The notes under the pieces were generated by a model. That model worked only from the letters and a program-made list of their open reading frames with translations, searched no databases and had not been told where the DNA came from. Shown in pieces: positions 1-9,120 of a stretch of 64,000 bases of DNA (within the stretch, counting starts at the first letter, position 1; each line of letters starts with the position of its first letter). This DNA comes from Acetobacter conturbans (GTDB lineage: Bacteria; Pseudomonadota; Alphaproteobacteria; Acetobacterales; Acetobacteraceae), in contig NZ_WOSY01000004.1 of NCBI RefSeq assembly GCF_011516755.1, forward strand, positions 124,001-188,000. The letters are read 5' to 3'. Both the position numbers and the translations under genes were made by a program.

Positions 1-1092
1 GACGAACGCAGGATCCCCGAGGTCTCGCCTGTCTGAATAGGCGTGGCGCATGGCCTCGATTTCCTGCCGGAGCGGCGTGGCGGTATGCAATCCTTCCGCA
101 CCAAGATCATAGCCGGACAGGATCATCAGCATTTCGCACAGAGCGATGCCGCCGCCACTGGGAGGAGGAGCCGTGTCGATCCGATATCCGCGATAGGAAC
201 AGGCGAGGGGAGGAAGAACGCGCGGTCTGTAGCGCTCGAAATCCGCCATTTGCAGGATGCCGCCATGCTCTCGGCTGGCATCGACCACTTTACGGGCAAT
301 TTCCCCCCGGTAGAAAACATCCGGTCCATGCTGTGCGATTTTGGACAGCGTGTCGGCCAGATCTTTCTGGGTCAGCCGGTCACCCGGTTGAAGTGACTGT
401 CCATCCGGTCGGAGGAAGATTTTCTTAAGAATGGGATCTGCGCGGAACTCGGCTTCAAAGGGACGCAGGAGAGCAACGTCTCCCTCTTCCACGACGAATC
501 CCTCGCGTGCCAGACGGATGGCGGGCGACAGCAACTGTTGCCGGGTCAGACGTCCCCACCGCTCACGGACAAGTTCCAGTCCAGCCGGCGTGCCAGGAAT
601 GCCGACCGCTTTCCAGCCAGCGGTGGAAAGAGAGGGAATGACGTTACCCTGCGCATCCTGAAACATCGTTGCCGTAGATGCGAGGGGAGCTTTTTCGCGG
701 AAGTCGAGGAACACAGCCTGCTGATGCGGAGGACGCAGCACCATGAAACCGCCGCCGCCAATATTTCCCGCAGCGGGGTAAACGACCGCGAGTGCATATC
801 CGACAGCGACCGCTGCGTCGGCTGCATTGCCACCATCCGCCAGAATTTTTGCACCGACTTCGGAAGCAAGATGCTGTGCGGAGACAACCATCCCGTGACG
901 ACCCCGCACGGGAGCAAGGGGGGAGGCTGCCCCGCCCGTGGCGGCATTATAAGCGAGCGGGTCCGGCACACCGACAACCGCTTCCGGACCTCGGGCCTGT
1001 AACGGCCCGGAAACCACCAGAAATGTAAAAGCGCACGTGACAGTCGAGACGGCCCGAAGGGAAGGCCACAGGATTTTCTTCCGTCCGGTCAT
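1..1092 (-). CDS. ggt: Gamma-glutamyltransferase, 3' end outside window
   Basis: The open frame starts with ATG at 1092 and runs 364 codons off the left edge without a stop. It encodes a probable signal sequence (residues about 8-32) followed by a recognisable gamma-glutamyltranspeptidase large subunit: GMVVSAQHLAS, the glycine-rich GGNAADAAVAVGYAL stretch, NIGGGGFMVLR and RIDTAPPPSGGG. These periplasmic N-terminal nucleophile enzymes cleave glutathione and other gamma-glutamyl compounds and self-process before a catalytic Thr, which lies beyond the window and cannot be checked. It follows map on the same strand with a 33-base gap, so co-transcription is possible. Confidence 0.9.
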   Translation of the reverse strand, partial: MTGRKKILWPSLRAVSTVTCAFTFLVVSGPLQARGPEAVVGVPDPLAYNAATGGAASPLAPVRGRHGMVVSAQHLASEVGAKILADGGNAADAAVAVGYALAVVYPAAGNIGGGGFMVLRPPHQQAVFLDFREKAPLASTATMFQDAQGNVIPSLSTAGWKAVGIPGTPAGLELVRERWGRLTRQQLLSPAIRLAREGFVVEEGDVALLRPFEAEFRADPILKKIFLRPDGQSLQPGDRLTQKDLADTLSKIAQHGPDVFYRGEIARKVVDASREHGGILQMADFERYRPRVLPPLACSYRGYRIDTAPPPSGGGIALCEMLMILSGYDLGAEGLHTATPLRQEIEAMRHAYSDRRDLGDPAFV

Positions 1093-1125
1093 CTCGTGTC
1101 CTGTCACAGCGTTGGGTGGTCGCTC

Positions 1126-1929
1126 TTATGCGCCATAAGGCGGCCGGGTGTAGCCTTTCGGGGAAAGGGTGAAGATCTCATACCCGTCTTCCGTGACGCC
1201 GAGCATATGCTCGAACTGGGCTGTCAGGGAGCGGTCACGTGTGACAGCTGTCCATCCATCATCAAGGATTTTCACATCCGGCTTGCCGATGTTGATCATC
1301 GGTTCGATGGTGAAAACCATCCCTGCCTGCAACTTCATGCCTTCACCCGGCTCGCCGTAATGAAGAATATGCGGTTCAGCGTGGAAGGTGCGACCGATAC
1401 CGTGGCCGCAGAAATCACGCACCACCGAGAAGCGCTGCTTTTCCGCCAGAGTCTGGATGGCGTGTCCGATGTCACCGAGCGTAGCACCGGGACGGACCTG
1501 TTCGATGCCGGCCATCATGCAGTCATAGGTCACATCGATCAGCTTTTCGGCCTTGATAGGGGCCTTTCCCGCGATGTACATGCGGCTCGTATCGCCGAAC
1601 CAGCCATCGAGAATGCAGGTGACGTCGATGTTCAGGATGTCACCATCCAACAGTACCCGTTCTCCCGGAATGCCGTGACAGACAACGTGGTTGATCGAAA
1701 TACAGCTGGACTTCGGATAACCCTTGTAGCCGAGGGTCGCCGGAGTGGCATTGTTCCTGAGAGTAAACTCATGAATGATCGTGTCGAGCTCACCGGTCGT
1801 GACGCCGGGACGCACATGGTCGGTGATCATATCGAGTGTTTCGGCAGCCAGTTTGCCTGCCGCACGGAGACCCTGAAAGTCTGCTTCCGAGTGCAGAACG
1901 ATCCCGTGCCGTGCTGATTTACCCTCCAT
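1126..1929 (-). CDS. map: Methionine aminopeptidase type I
   Basis: 267 residues, typical of type I MetAP, which removes the initiator methionine from nascent proteins. The metal ligands are all visible in order: Asp in NIDVT, Asp in GDTSR, His in GHGIG, Glu in EPMINIG and Glu in QFEHM; the substrate-side His is in NHVVCHG. The ATG at 1929 is preceded by a strong GAGGGGAG ribosome site. It lies downstream of clpA on the same strand, about 105 bases away, with an inverted repeat between them. Confidence 0.96.
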   Translation of the reverse strand: MEGKSARHGIVLHSEADFQGLRAAGKLAAETLDMITDHVRPGVTTGELDTIIHEFTLRNNATPATLGYKGYPKSSCISINHVVCHGIPGERVLLDGDILNIDVTCILDGWFGDTSRMYIAGKAPIKAEKLIDVTYDCMMAGIEQVRPGATLGDIGHAIQTLAEKQRFSVVRDFCGHGIGRTFHAEPHILHYGEPGEGMKLQAGMVFTIEPMINIGKPDVKILDDGWTAVTRDRSLTAQFEHMLGVTEDGYEIFTLSPKGYTRPPYGA

Positions 1930-2000
1930 TATCTCCCCTCATATATCGCGCCGTTTAGGCCGGAACCATGCCTCTTCTGGCGTGATGGTGCAAGGCGGGC

Positions 2001-2036
2001 GACCCCGTCCTTACAGACGGGGTCGTTCTTTTTCTC
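2001..2036 (+). terminator. Intrinsic terminator reading rightward, between clpA and map
   Basis: A perfect 9-bp stem (2001-2009 with 2016-2024, GACCCCGTC/GACGGGGTC, 6-base loop) is followed on the plus strand by GTTCTTTTTCTC. Both flanking genes are on the minus strand, and read in their direction the hairpin has no T-run. As drawn it would stop plus-strand (antisense) transcription; it might act as a weak bidirectional element. Confidence 0.6.
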
Positions 2037-4389
2037 AGGAGGAAAGGCCGTCCGAGTCCGCTTTTTCCTCACCTTCCTCCGGTGCTTCAGCCACAGGAGC
2101 GGGGGCTGAGTTCGCCAGATATTCGAAGGAAAGCTCTCCATCCTTGACGGAAATCTTGACCGCGCCGCCCTTGGTCAGGCGACCGAACAGGAGTTCCTCG
2201 GACAGCGGTCTCTTGATGGCATCCTGAATGACGCGACCCAGCGGGCGTGCGCCATAGAGGCGGTCGTAACCACGTTCGGCCAGCCATTCCTTCGCGGCGG
2301 AAGACATCTCGATCGTGACGTTGCGGTCCGCCAGCTGGGCTTCCAGCTGGAGCACGAACTTCTCCACGACGCGTCCGACGGTCTCCGGCTGGAGGTTGCC
2401 GAACGGAATGATGGCATCCAGACGGTTGCGGAATTCAGGTGTGAAGAGGCGTTTGATCGCTTCCTCATCCTCGCCTTCGCGACTGTCGCGACCGAAGCCG
2501 ATGGCTTCCTTGTTGAGATCGGCGGCTCCCGCGTTGGTCGTCATGATGAGAATGACGTTGCGGAAATCGACCGTCTTGCCGTTGTGATCCGTCAGTTGGC
2601 CATGATCCATGACCTGCAGCAACACGTTGAAGAGGTCGGGGTGGGCCTTTTCAATTTCATCGAGCAGTAGGACCGCGTGCGGATGCTGATCGACGGCATC
2701 CGTCAGCAGGCCACCCTGATCGAACCCGACATAACCCGGAGGCGCGCCGAGCAGGCGGGAAACGGAGTGGCGCTCCATATATTCGGACATGTCGAAGCGA
2801 ATCAGTTCGATGCCGAGTGTGCTGGCAAGCTGTCGAGCCACTTCCGTCTTGCCGACGCCGGTGGGGCCGGAGAATAGGTAGTTGCCGATCGGCTTCTCCG
2901 GCTCCCGCAGGCCCGCACGGGCGAGCTTGATGGCATCTGCCAGAGTCTCGATGGCCTTGTTCTGACCGAAGACCATGTTCTTCAGGTCGCGCTCCAGCGC
3001 GCGGAGCACTTCCTTGTCGTCGGCAGAGACCGTCTTGGCCGGGATGCGCGCGATCTTGGCGATCACGTCTTCCACGTCCTTCAGGGTAATGGTCTTCCGA
3101 CGCTTGCTTTCCGGCAGCAGCATGCGGGAGGCACCGGCCTCGTCGATGATGTCGATGGCCTTGTCCGGCAGTTTCCGGTCATGGATGTATTTCACCGAGA
3201 GTTCCACGGCGGCGCGGATAGCGTCATCCGTGTAGCGGACCTTGTGGTGCTTCTCGTAATTCGTCTTGAGACCACGCAGGATTTTCACCGCGTCATCCAG
3301 GTTTGGCTCCTCGACGTCGATCTTCTGGAAGCGACGAACAAGCGCCCGATCCTTCTCGAAGTGCTGACGGAACTCCTTGTAGGTCGTCGAGCCGATGCAG
3401 CGCAGCGTGCCTGCGGCCAGCGCGGGCTTGAGCAGGTTGGACGCATCCATTGCTCCACCGGACGTCGCACCGGCACCGATGACGGTGTGGATCTCGTCGA
3501 TGAAGAGGATACCGCCGGGGTTCTGCTCCAGATCGGTCACGACCGCCTTCAGTCGCTCCTCGAAGTCACCGCGATAACGTGTGCCAGCCAGCAGCGTGCC
3601 CATGTCGAGGGAGAAGATGGTGGCGTTGAGAAGGACTTCCGGAACGTCTCCTTCGACGATGCGCTTGGCCAGACCTTCGGCGATGGCGGTTTTGCCTACG
3701 CCCGGATCACCCACATAGAGGGGATTGTTCTTCGTGCGGCGGCACAGGATCTGGATCGTGCGCTCGACTTCGGCTTCACGGCCGATAAGAGAGTCGATCT
3801 TGCCGTCCGCCGCCTTCTTGTTCAGGTCCACGCAGTAGGTATTGAGAGCCTCGCCGGTTTTCGCGGCGCCGCGCCCTTTTTCCTCGCGTTCGCTTTCCTC
3901 TTTCTCGGCGGAGGAAGACGGGGTGCCGTTGGCGCTGCGCCGAACGGAACGATCCGGAGCCTTGGCGATGCCATGAGAAATGAAATTCACCGCGTCGAGG
4001 CGCGTCATATCCTGCAACTGCAGGAAGTAGACGGCGTGGCTTTCACGTTCGGCGAAAAGAGCGACGAGCACATTCGCGCCCGTGACTTCATCGCGGCCGG
4101 TGGACTGCACATGGATCGCGGCACGCTGGATTACGCGCTGGAACGCCGCTGTTGGCTTGGGCTCGGTAGGGCGCTCGGACGTGAGGCCAGCGAGATCCTT
4201 GTCCAGGAATTCCGTCAGATCACCCCGGAGCTTGTCCAGATCGACGCCGCAGGCACGGAAAACAGTGACCGCATCCGGATCGTCGATCAGGGCGATCAGA
4301 AGATGTTCCAGCGTGGCGTATTCATGATGCCGCTCACCCGCCAGCGTCAGTGCCCGGTGCAACGTCTGTTCGAGATTGCGTGACAACAT
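2035..4389 (-). CDS. clpA: ATP-dependent Clp protease ATP-binding subunit ClpA
   Basis: 784 residues, close to the usual ClpA length of about 750-770. It has a Clp N-domain (about 1-145) that would dock ClpS, a charged linker, then two AAA+ modules: Walker A GDPGVGKT at 227-234 with Walker B FIDEI at 296-300, and a second Walker A GPTGVGKT at 508-515. An AIGFG sequence in the second module matches the position of the ClpP-docking loop. ClpA unfolds substrates, including N-degron proteins, and feeds them to ClpP. ATG at 4389 follows a good GAAAGGAG site. clpS is not adjacent; it lies about 13 kb away. Confidence 0.97.
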   Translation of the reverse strand: MLSRNLEQTLHRALTLAGERHHEYATLEHLLIALIDDPDAVTVFRACGVDLDKLRGDLTEFLDKDLAGLTSERPTEPKPTAAFQRVIQRAAIHVQSTGRDEVTGANVLVALFAERESHAVYFLQLQDMTRLDAVNFISHGIAKAPDRSVRRSANGTPSSSAEKEESEREEKGRGAAKTGEALNTYCVDLNKKAADGKIDSLIGREAEVERTIQILCRRTKNNPLYVGDPGVGKTAIAEGLAKRIVEGDVPEVLLNATIFSLDMGTLLAGTRYRGDFEERLKAVVTDLEQNPGGILFIDEIHTVIGAGATSGGAMDASNLLKPALAAGTLRCIGSTTYKEFRQHFEKDRALVRRFQKIDVEEPNLDDAVKILRGLKTNYEKHHKVRYTDDAIRAAVELSVKYIHDRKLPDKAIDIIDEAGASRMLLPESKRRKTITLKDVEDVIAKIARIPAKTVSADDKEVLRALERDLKNMVFGQNKAIETLADAIKLARAGLREPEKPIGNYLFSGPTGVGKTEVARQLASTLGIELIRFDMSEYMERHSVSRLLGAPPGYVGFDQGGLLTDAVDQHPHAVLLLDEIEKAHPDLFNVLLQVMDHGQLTDHNGKTVDFRNVILIMTTNAGAADLNKEAIGFGRDSREGEDEEAIKRLFTPEFRNRLDAIIPFGNLQPETVGRVVEKFVLQLEAQLADRNVTIEMSSAAKEWLAERGYDRLYGARPLGRVIQDAIKRPLSEELLFGRLTKGGAVKISVKDGELSFEYLANSAPAPVAEAPEEGEEKADSDGLSS

Positions 4390-4684
4390 GATTAAGACAC
4401 TCCTTTCGCCGCATGGCGCATACGGTCACGCCGCAGGGACGCATCCCTGTCATCATATTTGGGCTGTTCCTGAAGAAATGCCAGCCATAACACGGGACGC
4501 TGCGGAAAAATTTTCATGACCTTGTCATTTGCATTGCCGAAGAGTGTCCGGAAATTGGGAATTTCGGCAGACTGGCAGGATGAAGTTTAAAAGCCGTTAG
4601 GACCGGGAATCGCGCCGTGGGCGGCGAATGTGGCTTGTGTGAAACCCTCTTTGCGTCCCGGCGGGAGCTATGGTATCTGTCGCG

Positions 4685-4781
4685 ACGGGAGATCCGTGGC
4701 GGACGGGCACCTTGCCAACCCGGTCAGATCCGGAAGGAAGCAGCCGCAGTAAGTTTCGCTCGGGTTGTCGCGGGTCTCTCA
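4685..4781 (+). ncRNA. ffs: Bacterial small signal recognition particle RNA (4.5S)
   Basis: The conserved SRP domain IV sequence GGTCAGATCCGGAAGGAAGC lies at 4722-4741, which is diagnostic of SRP RNA. The outer helix closes the molecule: GGGAGATCC (4687-4695) pairs with GGGTCTCTC (4772-4780) using two G-U pairs. The RNA binds Ffh for co-translational targeting of membrane proteins. An SRP RNA gene just upstream of dnaX is a common alphaproteobacterial arrangement. The exact ends are inferred from the helix. Confidence 0.93.
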
Positions 4782-4876
4782 CCTTACCTTTGAACAAGAC
4801 GGACAGATTCGCTAGGAAGGCAGAAGAGCCTTCTTCACACGCCCCACGGGCCGTCAGCGGATATTTGCCGGAAACC

Positions 4877-6823
4877 ATGCCAGACATCGATACAGAGGCA
4901 GAAGACGATCTCCCGTTGCCGCCAGCGGACGGAGGTGGGTTTTTTGGCGAGGAGCAGCCTTCCGCCCTGGTTCCTCCGAATCCCGGGAAAGCTGCTGCAC
5001 CTGCGGCGCTGCCGAAATCGACCGGCGCCGGTTACCGCGTTCTCGCCCGCAAATATCGCCCCGCGAAACTTGATGAACTGATCGGGCAGGACGCCCTCGT
5101 CCGCACGCTCCGCAATGCCTTCGCTGTTGGCCGTGTCGCCCATGCCTTCATGCTCACCGGCGTGCGCGGGGTGGGCAAGACGACCACGGCGCGAATCATC
5201 GCTCGCGGTCTGAACTGCACGGGACCGGACGGGATGGGGGAGGCGACGGCCGATCCCTGTGGTGTGTGTCCGAACTGCGTGGCGATTCTTGCTGACCGCC
5301 ATCCCGACGTGCTGGAGATGGACGCCGCCTCCCGTACGGGTGTGGATGATGTGCGCGAGATCATCGAGGCCTGTCACTTCCGTCCGATTCAGGGGCGGAT
5401 GAAGGTCTTCATCGTCGATGAAGTGCATATGCTGTCGCGCAATGCTTTCAACGCGCTCCTGAAAACGCTGGAAGAGCCGCCGCCACAGGTGACGTTCATC
5501 TTTGCGACGACTGAGTTGCGGAAAGTGCCGATCACGGTGCTGTCCCGCTGCCAGCGCTTCGATCTCCGGCGCGTTTCCCAGTCCGAACTGCTGACGTTCT
5601 TCACGAAAATCGTCGAAAAAGAGCATGTCTCCGCCGAACAGGAAGGGCTGAAACTCATTGCCCGCGCTGCGGACGGGTCCGTCCGTGATGGTCTTTCCCT
5701 GCTGGATCAGGCGATCGCGCAGGGAGCGGGTGACGAGAGCGTTACGGAAGCCGGTGTCGCCGCCATGCTTGGCCTGTCGGACCGTGCCGCGGTTTTCGAT
5801 CTGTTCGAGATGCTGATGCGTGGGGATGTGACGGCAGCGATCGGTCTGTCCGACTCCATGTATGACCGGGGTAACGATCCGGGTCTGATGCTGCGGGATC
5901 TTGCGGAACTGACTCACACAGTCACACGCCTCAAGACGGTGAAGGGGCTGGAAGACACGGTTGAACTGCCCGAGATGGAGCGGACGCGTGGGGCTGGTTT
6001 CGCAGGAACGCTCTCGCTGTCGACGCTTTCACGTCTCTGGCAGATGCTTCTGAAGGGCATTTCGGAAGTCGATGACGCTCCACTAAGGCGGGAAGCCTCT
6101 GAAATGGTGCTGATCCGGCTCTGTCATGCGTCCACGATGCCATCCCCTGAAGACCTGCTGAAACGAATGGAAAAAGAGAGAGCTGCTCCGTCAGGTAGCA
6201 GCGGAGCACAGGCAGCAGCAGGCACGGGTGGTCCGGACCGGGCTCCTCCTGTGATGATGGCATCTCCCGATGATGGCGGTCGCCGTAAAGTCGCGAATGA
6301 ACGGTGGGAGCGGGACAATCCTGCACCCGAGCCGATTCCACTTGCTCGTGCGGCGGCCCCGTCCGGTCCGCAAGCCCCCCGAAGCTGGCGGGAACTGGTG
6401 GCCTTTGTGAAGGATTGCCGGGAGGCGAGCCTGCATGGTCATCTGCGTCATTCGACCCATCTTGTGAGCTTCGCCCCTTATCTGGTGGAGGTCAGGGTGG
6501 ACCGGGACGCGCCCGGAGATGTGGTGAAACGTTTGCAGGATCTCCTGCGGGCGCATCTGGGTGCGGAATGGATCGTAAGGGCTTCGGAGGCAGAGGGTGA
6601 GCTGACGCTGGCGGAACAGAGCGCGGAGATCATCCAGTTCCATAACCGGCGCTCAGCCACTCATCCTCTGGTGCAGGCCATTCTCGGTGCTTTTCCGGAT
6701 GCGGAACTGGGCGATGTGCGTGATCACACTTTTGATGACCACTACGAACTGCCGCCTGAGGAACTTGGATCTCCGGTGATAGGGCTTGACCCGGAGCATA
6801 TCGACCTCGAAGAACACGACTGA
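4877..6823 (+). CDS. dnaX: DNA polymerase III subunits tau/gamma
   Basis: 648 residues from ATG 4877, matching the E. coli tau length (643). An upstream in-frame extension to 4670 is rejected because it runs through the SRP RNA. Visible features are an acidic N-terminal tail, YRVLARKYRPAKLDELIGQ, Walker A GVRGVGKTT, the CxxCxxC part of the zinc site (CGVCPNC), Walker B VDEVHML and the sensor region FATTELRKVP. A low-complexity Ser/Gly/Ala linker follows at about 435-450, then the tau-specific C-terminal domains. It is the clamp-loader motor. It is followed by ybaB and recR, a classical replication/repair cluster. Confidence 0.96.
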   Translation: MPDIDTEAEDDLPLPPADGGGFFGEEQPSALVPPNPGKAAAPAALPKSTGAGYRVLARKYRPAKLDELIGQDALVRTLRNAFAVGRVAHAFMLTGVRGVGKTTTARIIARGLNCTGPDGMGEATADPCGVCPNCVAILADRHPDVLEMDAASRTGVDDVREIIEACHFRPIQGRMKVFIVDEVHMLSRNAFNALLKTLEEPPPQVTFIFATTELRKVPITVLSRCQRFDLRRVSQSELLTFFTKIVEKEHVSAEQEGLKLIARAADGSVRDGLSLLDQAIAQGAGDESVTEAGVAAMLGLSDRAAVFDLFEMLMRGDVTAAIGLSDSMYDRGNDPGLMLRDLAELTHTVTRLKTVKGLEDTVELPEMERTRGAGFAGTLSLSTLSRLWQMLLKGISEVDDAPLRREASEMVLIRLCHASTMPSPEDLLKRMEKERAAPSGSSGAQAAAGTGGPDRAPPVMMASPDDGGRRKVANERWERDNPAPEPIPLARAAAPSGPQAPRSWRELVAFVKDCREASLHGHLRHSTHLVSFAPYLVEVRVDRDAPGDVVKRLQDLLRAHLGAEWIVRASEAEGELTLAEQSAEIIQFHNRRSATHPLVQAILGAFPDAELGDVRDHTFDDHYELPPEELGSPVIGLDPEHIDLEEHD

Positions 6824-6885
6824 AGAATGTGACGTAAGAATACGGAGAGCGGCTTGCTGCTCCCGTGCGATGGAAGGACACGGAC

Positions 6886-7209
6886 ATGAAAAATCTCGCC
6901 GGACTGATGAAGCAGGCATCGCAGATGCAGAGCAAGATGGAAGAGATGCAGGCCAGTCTCGAGAAAATCGAGATCGAGGGCAGTTCCGGTGCAGGCATGG
7001 TTCAGGTGACGATGAGCGGGAAGGGCGATATGAAGTCCATCCGGATTGACCCGAAGCTCGCCGATGCGTCCGAAATGGAACTGTTGCAGGATCTGATCGT
7101 CGCAGCCTGTGTGGATGCGAAGACACGTCTGGATCAGCGGGCGTCGGAAGAAATGAGCAAGGTGACTGGCGGCCTGAATCTTCCGCCGGGACTGAAGCTG
7201 CCATTCTGA
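6886..7209 (+). CDS. ybaB: YbaB/EbfC family nucleoid-associated protein
   Basis: 107 residues. [20 protein letters not shown] and the C-terminal [13 protein letters not shown] are hallmark YbaB/EbfC sequences. This is a small dimeric DNA-binding protein with a helix-strand-helix 'tweezer' fold, usually encoded between dnaX and recR as here. The start at 6886 is chosen over an upstream in-frame codon because GGAAGG at 6872-6877 is well spaced from it and the family begins with MKN. Confidence 0.95.
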   Translation: MKNLAGLMKQASQMQSKMEEMQASLEKIEIEGSSGAGMVQVTMSGKGDMKSIRIDPKLADASEMELLQDLIVAACVDAKTRLDQRASEEMSKVTGGLNLPPGLKLPF

Positions 7210-7235
7210 GCGGTTCGTCCTCCGGTCGTCGCCAC

Positions 7236-7829
7236 ATGGCTGTTGCCGACATCGATCATCTGATCGGGCTGATAGCGCGCCTGCCCGGACTGGGTCCGCG
7301 CTCGGCTCGGCGCGTGGCTCTTGCGCTTCTGCGAGACCCGCAGCGCAGGATGCTGCCGCTTGCCCGGGCGATGGAAAGTGCCGCGCTGTCCGTCAAGACC
7401 TGCTCGTTCTGCGGTAACCTTGATGTGAGTGATCCCTGCCGCATCTGCTCCGATCCGGACCGCCTCCATGACGTTGTCTGTGTCGTGGAAAATGTCAGCG
7501 ATCTCTGGGCGCTCGAGCGGGCAGGGGCGCATCGCGGAGTCTATCAGGTGCTCGGCGGCGTTCTGTCCGCGTTGCGAGGTGTAGGGCCGGAGGATCTGAA
7601 CGTCGCCTCTCTGTTCGAACGCCTGAAGGATGGTTCCGTGAAGGAAGTCATTCTGGCGCTTGGCGCAACTGTGGAAGGGGCGACGACCATGTACTGGCTG
7701 CAGGAACGGATCATGCCTTTCGGCGTCATTGTCACCCGTGTTGCTCAGGGCGTGCCGATGGGAGGCGCGCTGGATGTGCTGGATGACGGAACACTGGCCG
7801 CTGCCGTCAGTTCCCGGCGTCTGCTGTGA
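7236..7829 (+). CDS. recR: Recombination protein RecR
   Basis: 197 residues, the usual RecR length. The N-terminal helix-hairpin-helix is LARLPGLGPRSARR-like (about 10-25), followed by a four-cysteine zinc finger (CSFCGN...CRIC, about 54-70) and a Toprim domain containing VCVVENVSDLWALE. RecR works with RecF and RecO to load RecA at single-strand gaps. It sits 26 bases after ybaB. The following gene begins just past its stop, implying one transcript. Confidence 0.97.
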   Translation: MAVADIDHLIGLIARLPGLGPRSARRVALALLRDPQRRMLPLARAMESAALSVKTCSFCGNLDVSDPCRICSDPDRLHDVVCVVENVSDLWALERAGAHRGVYQVLGGVLSALRGVGPEDLNVASLFERLKDGSVKEVILALGATVEGATTMYWLQERIMPFGVIVTRVAQGVPMGGALDVLDDGTLAAAVSSRRLL

Positions 7830-7840
7830 AGGGGACGGGA

Positions 7841-8656
7841 ATGAGCGCCGAGGCCACGCTGGCAGGAACCCTGATCAGTGCGGACATTCCGCGTGCTGCG
7901 CTTGTGACCGGGGCGGCCCAGCGTCTGGGGCGGGCGATGGCTCTTGCTCTGGCTGAAGCGGGTTTTTCAGTGGCCGTGCATTATCGTTCCGGGGATGAGG
8001 CCGCGCACGCACTCCGGCAGGAGATCGAGGCGTTAGGGCAGAAATGCTGCCTGTTGAAAGCCGATCTTGCGCATGAGCAGGAAGTCACCGGCCTGATCGG
8101 AAAGGCGGCCGAGCAGCTTGGAGGCCCCGTGGGAGTGCTGGTGAACAACGCTTCCACCTTTGACCGGGATGAGTGGAATACCGTCACGCGCACAAGCTGG
8201 GACGAACATATGGAGCCCAATCTGCGGGCTCCTTATGTGCTGATACAGGAATTTGCCCGTCTCCTGCCGACTGGTCAGGAAGGGATGGTGCTGAACATGC
8301 TGGATGAGCGGGTCTGGTCCCTGACGCCGCATTTCGTCAGCTATACGGTGTCGAAATCGGCGCTCTGGACCCTGACGCAGACCATGGCGCTCGCTCTCGC
8401 GCCAAAGAAGATTCGCGTGAATGCCATTGGTCCAGGGCCAGCGCTGCCTAGCACACGGCAGACGGACGAGCAGTTCCGGCGTCAGTGCGAGGCTGTTCCG
8501 CTGGGTCGCGGGACATCGCCACAGGAAGTGTCGCGGGCATTACTGGCCTTTCTGATGCTGCCGTCCGTGACCGGCCAGATGCTGGCGCTGGATGGCGCGC
8601 AGCATCTTCAGTGGTATTACTCCCCTCCGGCTTCCGGAAACGCGGTGGAAGAATAG
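7841..8656 (+). CDS. SDR-family reductase resembling pteridine reductase / FolM
   Basis: 271 residues from ATG 7841, preceded by GGGGACGGGA; an alternative in-frame start is 7826. It is a classical short-chain dehydrogenase: the cofactor motif reads TGAAQRLG, the TGxxxRxG variant typical of PTR1/FolM enzymes rather than TGxxxGxG, with NNAS at about 104-107 and catalytic YTVSK. PTR1/FolM enzymes reduce dihydropteridines using NADPH. The next gene, 3 bases downstream, is a dihydroneopterin aldolase-type protein, which supports a pterin role. Assignment to FolM specifically is inference. Confidence 0.75.
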   Translation: MSAEATLAGTLISADIPRAALVTGAAQRLGRAMALALAEAGFSVAVHYRSGDEAAHALRQEIEALGQKCCLLKADLAHEQEVTGLIGKAAEQLGGPVGVLVNNASTFDRDEWNTVTRTSWDEHMEPNLRAPYVLIQEFARLLPTGQEGMVLNMLDERVWSLTPHFVSYTVSKSALWTLTQTMALALAPKKIRVNAIGPGPALPSTRQTDEQFRRQCEAVPLGRGTSPQEVSRALLAFLMLPSVTGQMLALDGAQHLQWYYSPPASGNAVEE

Positions 8657-8659
8657 GCG

Positions 8660-9070
8660 ATGACAATTCTGGCGCCATGGCCTGCGGACAGATCCCTGCG
8701 ACGGCTGTTCATCAAGGATATGATTGTTGACGCCTATATCGGCGTTTTTCCGCACGAGCAGGGTGTGACGCAGCGTATCCGCATCAATGTGTCGTTCGGT
8801 GTGGATGACAGTCGGGAACTGGTCGCGGGCGTGGATGATCTGAGCCGTACCGTCTCTTATGAGACGGCCGTGGTGACCATTCGTCGTCTGGCGACCGAGA
8901 CTCACACACAGTTGGTGGAAACGCTGGCGGAACGCATCGCCATGGAAGTGATGAAGGATCGCCGGGTACGCGTCGTGCGTATCATGGTCGAGAAACTCGA
9001 TATTTTTTCCGACATGGATTCCGTCGGCGTCGAGATCGAGCGGTGGTCATCGCAGCAGGCGAGTTGCTGA
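8660..9070 (+). CDS. folB: Dihydroneopterin aldolase family protein
   Basis: 136 residues with the FolB pattern: IKDMIVDAYIGVFPHEQ near the N-terminus (with the substrate-binding Glu), an internal TVSYETAVVTI stretch and VRIMVEKLDIFSDMDSVGVEIER at the C-terminus including the likely active-site Lys. FolB converts dihydroneopterin to 6-hydroxymethyl-dihydropterin in folate synthesis; the related FolX is an epimerase and cannot be excluded. It is last in the dnaX-ybaB-recR-SDR run, and the downstream inverted repeat may end the transcript. Confidence 0.85.
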   Translation: MTILAPWPADRSLRRLFIKDMIVDAYIGVFPHEQGVTQRIRINVSFGVDDSRELVAGVDDLSRTVSYETAVVTIRRLATETHTQLVETLAERIAMEVMKDRRVRVVRIMVEKLDIFSDMDSVGVEIERWSSQQASC

Positions 9071-9080
9071 ATGAGGCTGT

Positions 9081-9110
9081 CACGCCGGGGGTGATGTGCC
9101 TCCCGGCGTG
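9081..9110. terminator. Inverted repeat between convergent genes
   Basis: CACGCCGGG (9081-9089) and CCCGGCGTG (9102-9110) form a perfect 9-bp GC-rich stem with a 12-base loop, between the end of folB and the end of the minus-strand phage-like gene. Neither side has a clear T-run, so it is a plausible but weak bidirectional terminator. Confidence 0.45.
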
Positions 9111-9120
9111 ACGGAAGTTC

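Noticed and set aside
3181..4383. 400-codon plus-strand open frame
   Set aside because: Antisense to clpA; the composition mirrors the real gene's codon positions.
4597..4887. Minus-strand 96-codon open frame
   Set aside because: It runs across the SRP RNA gene and has no ribosome site or family resemblance.
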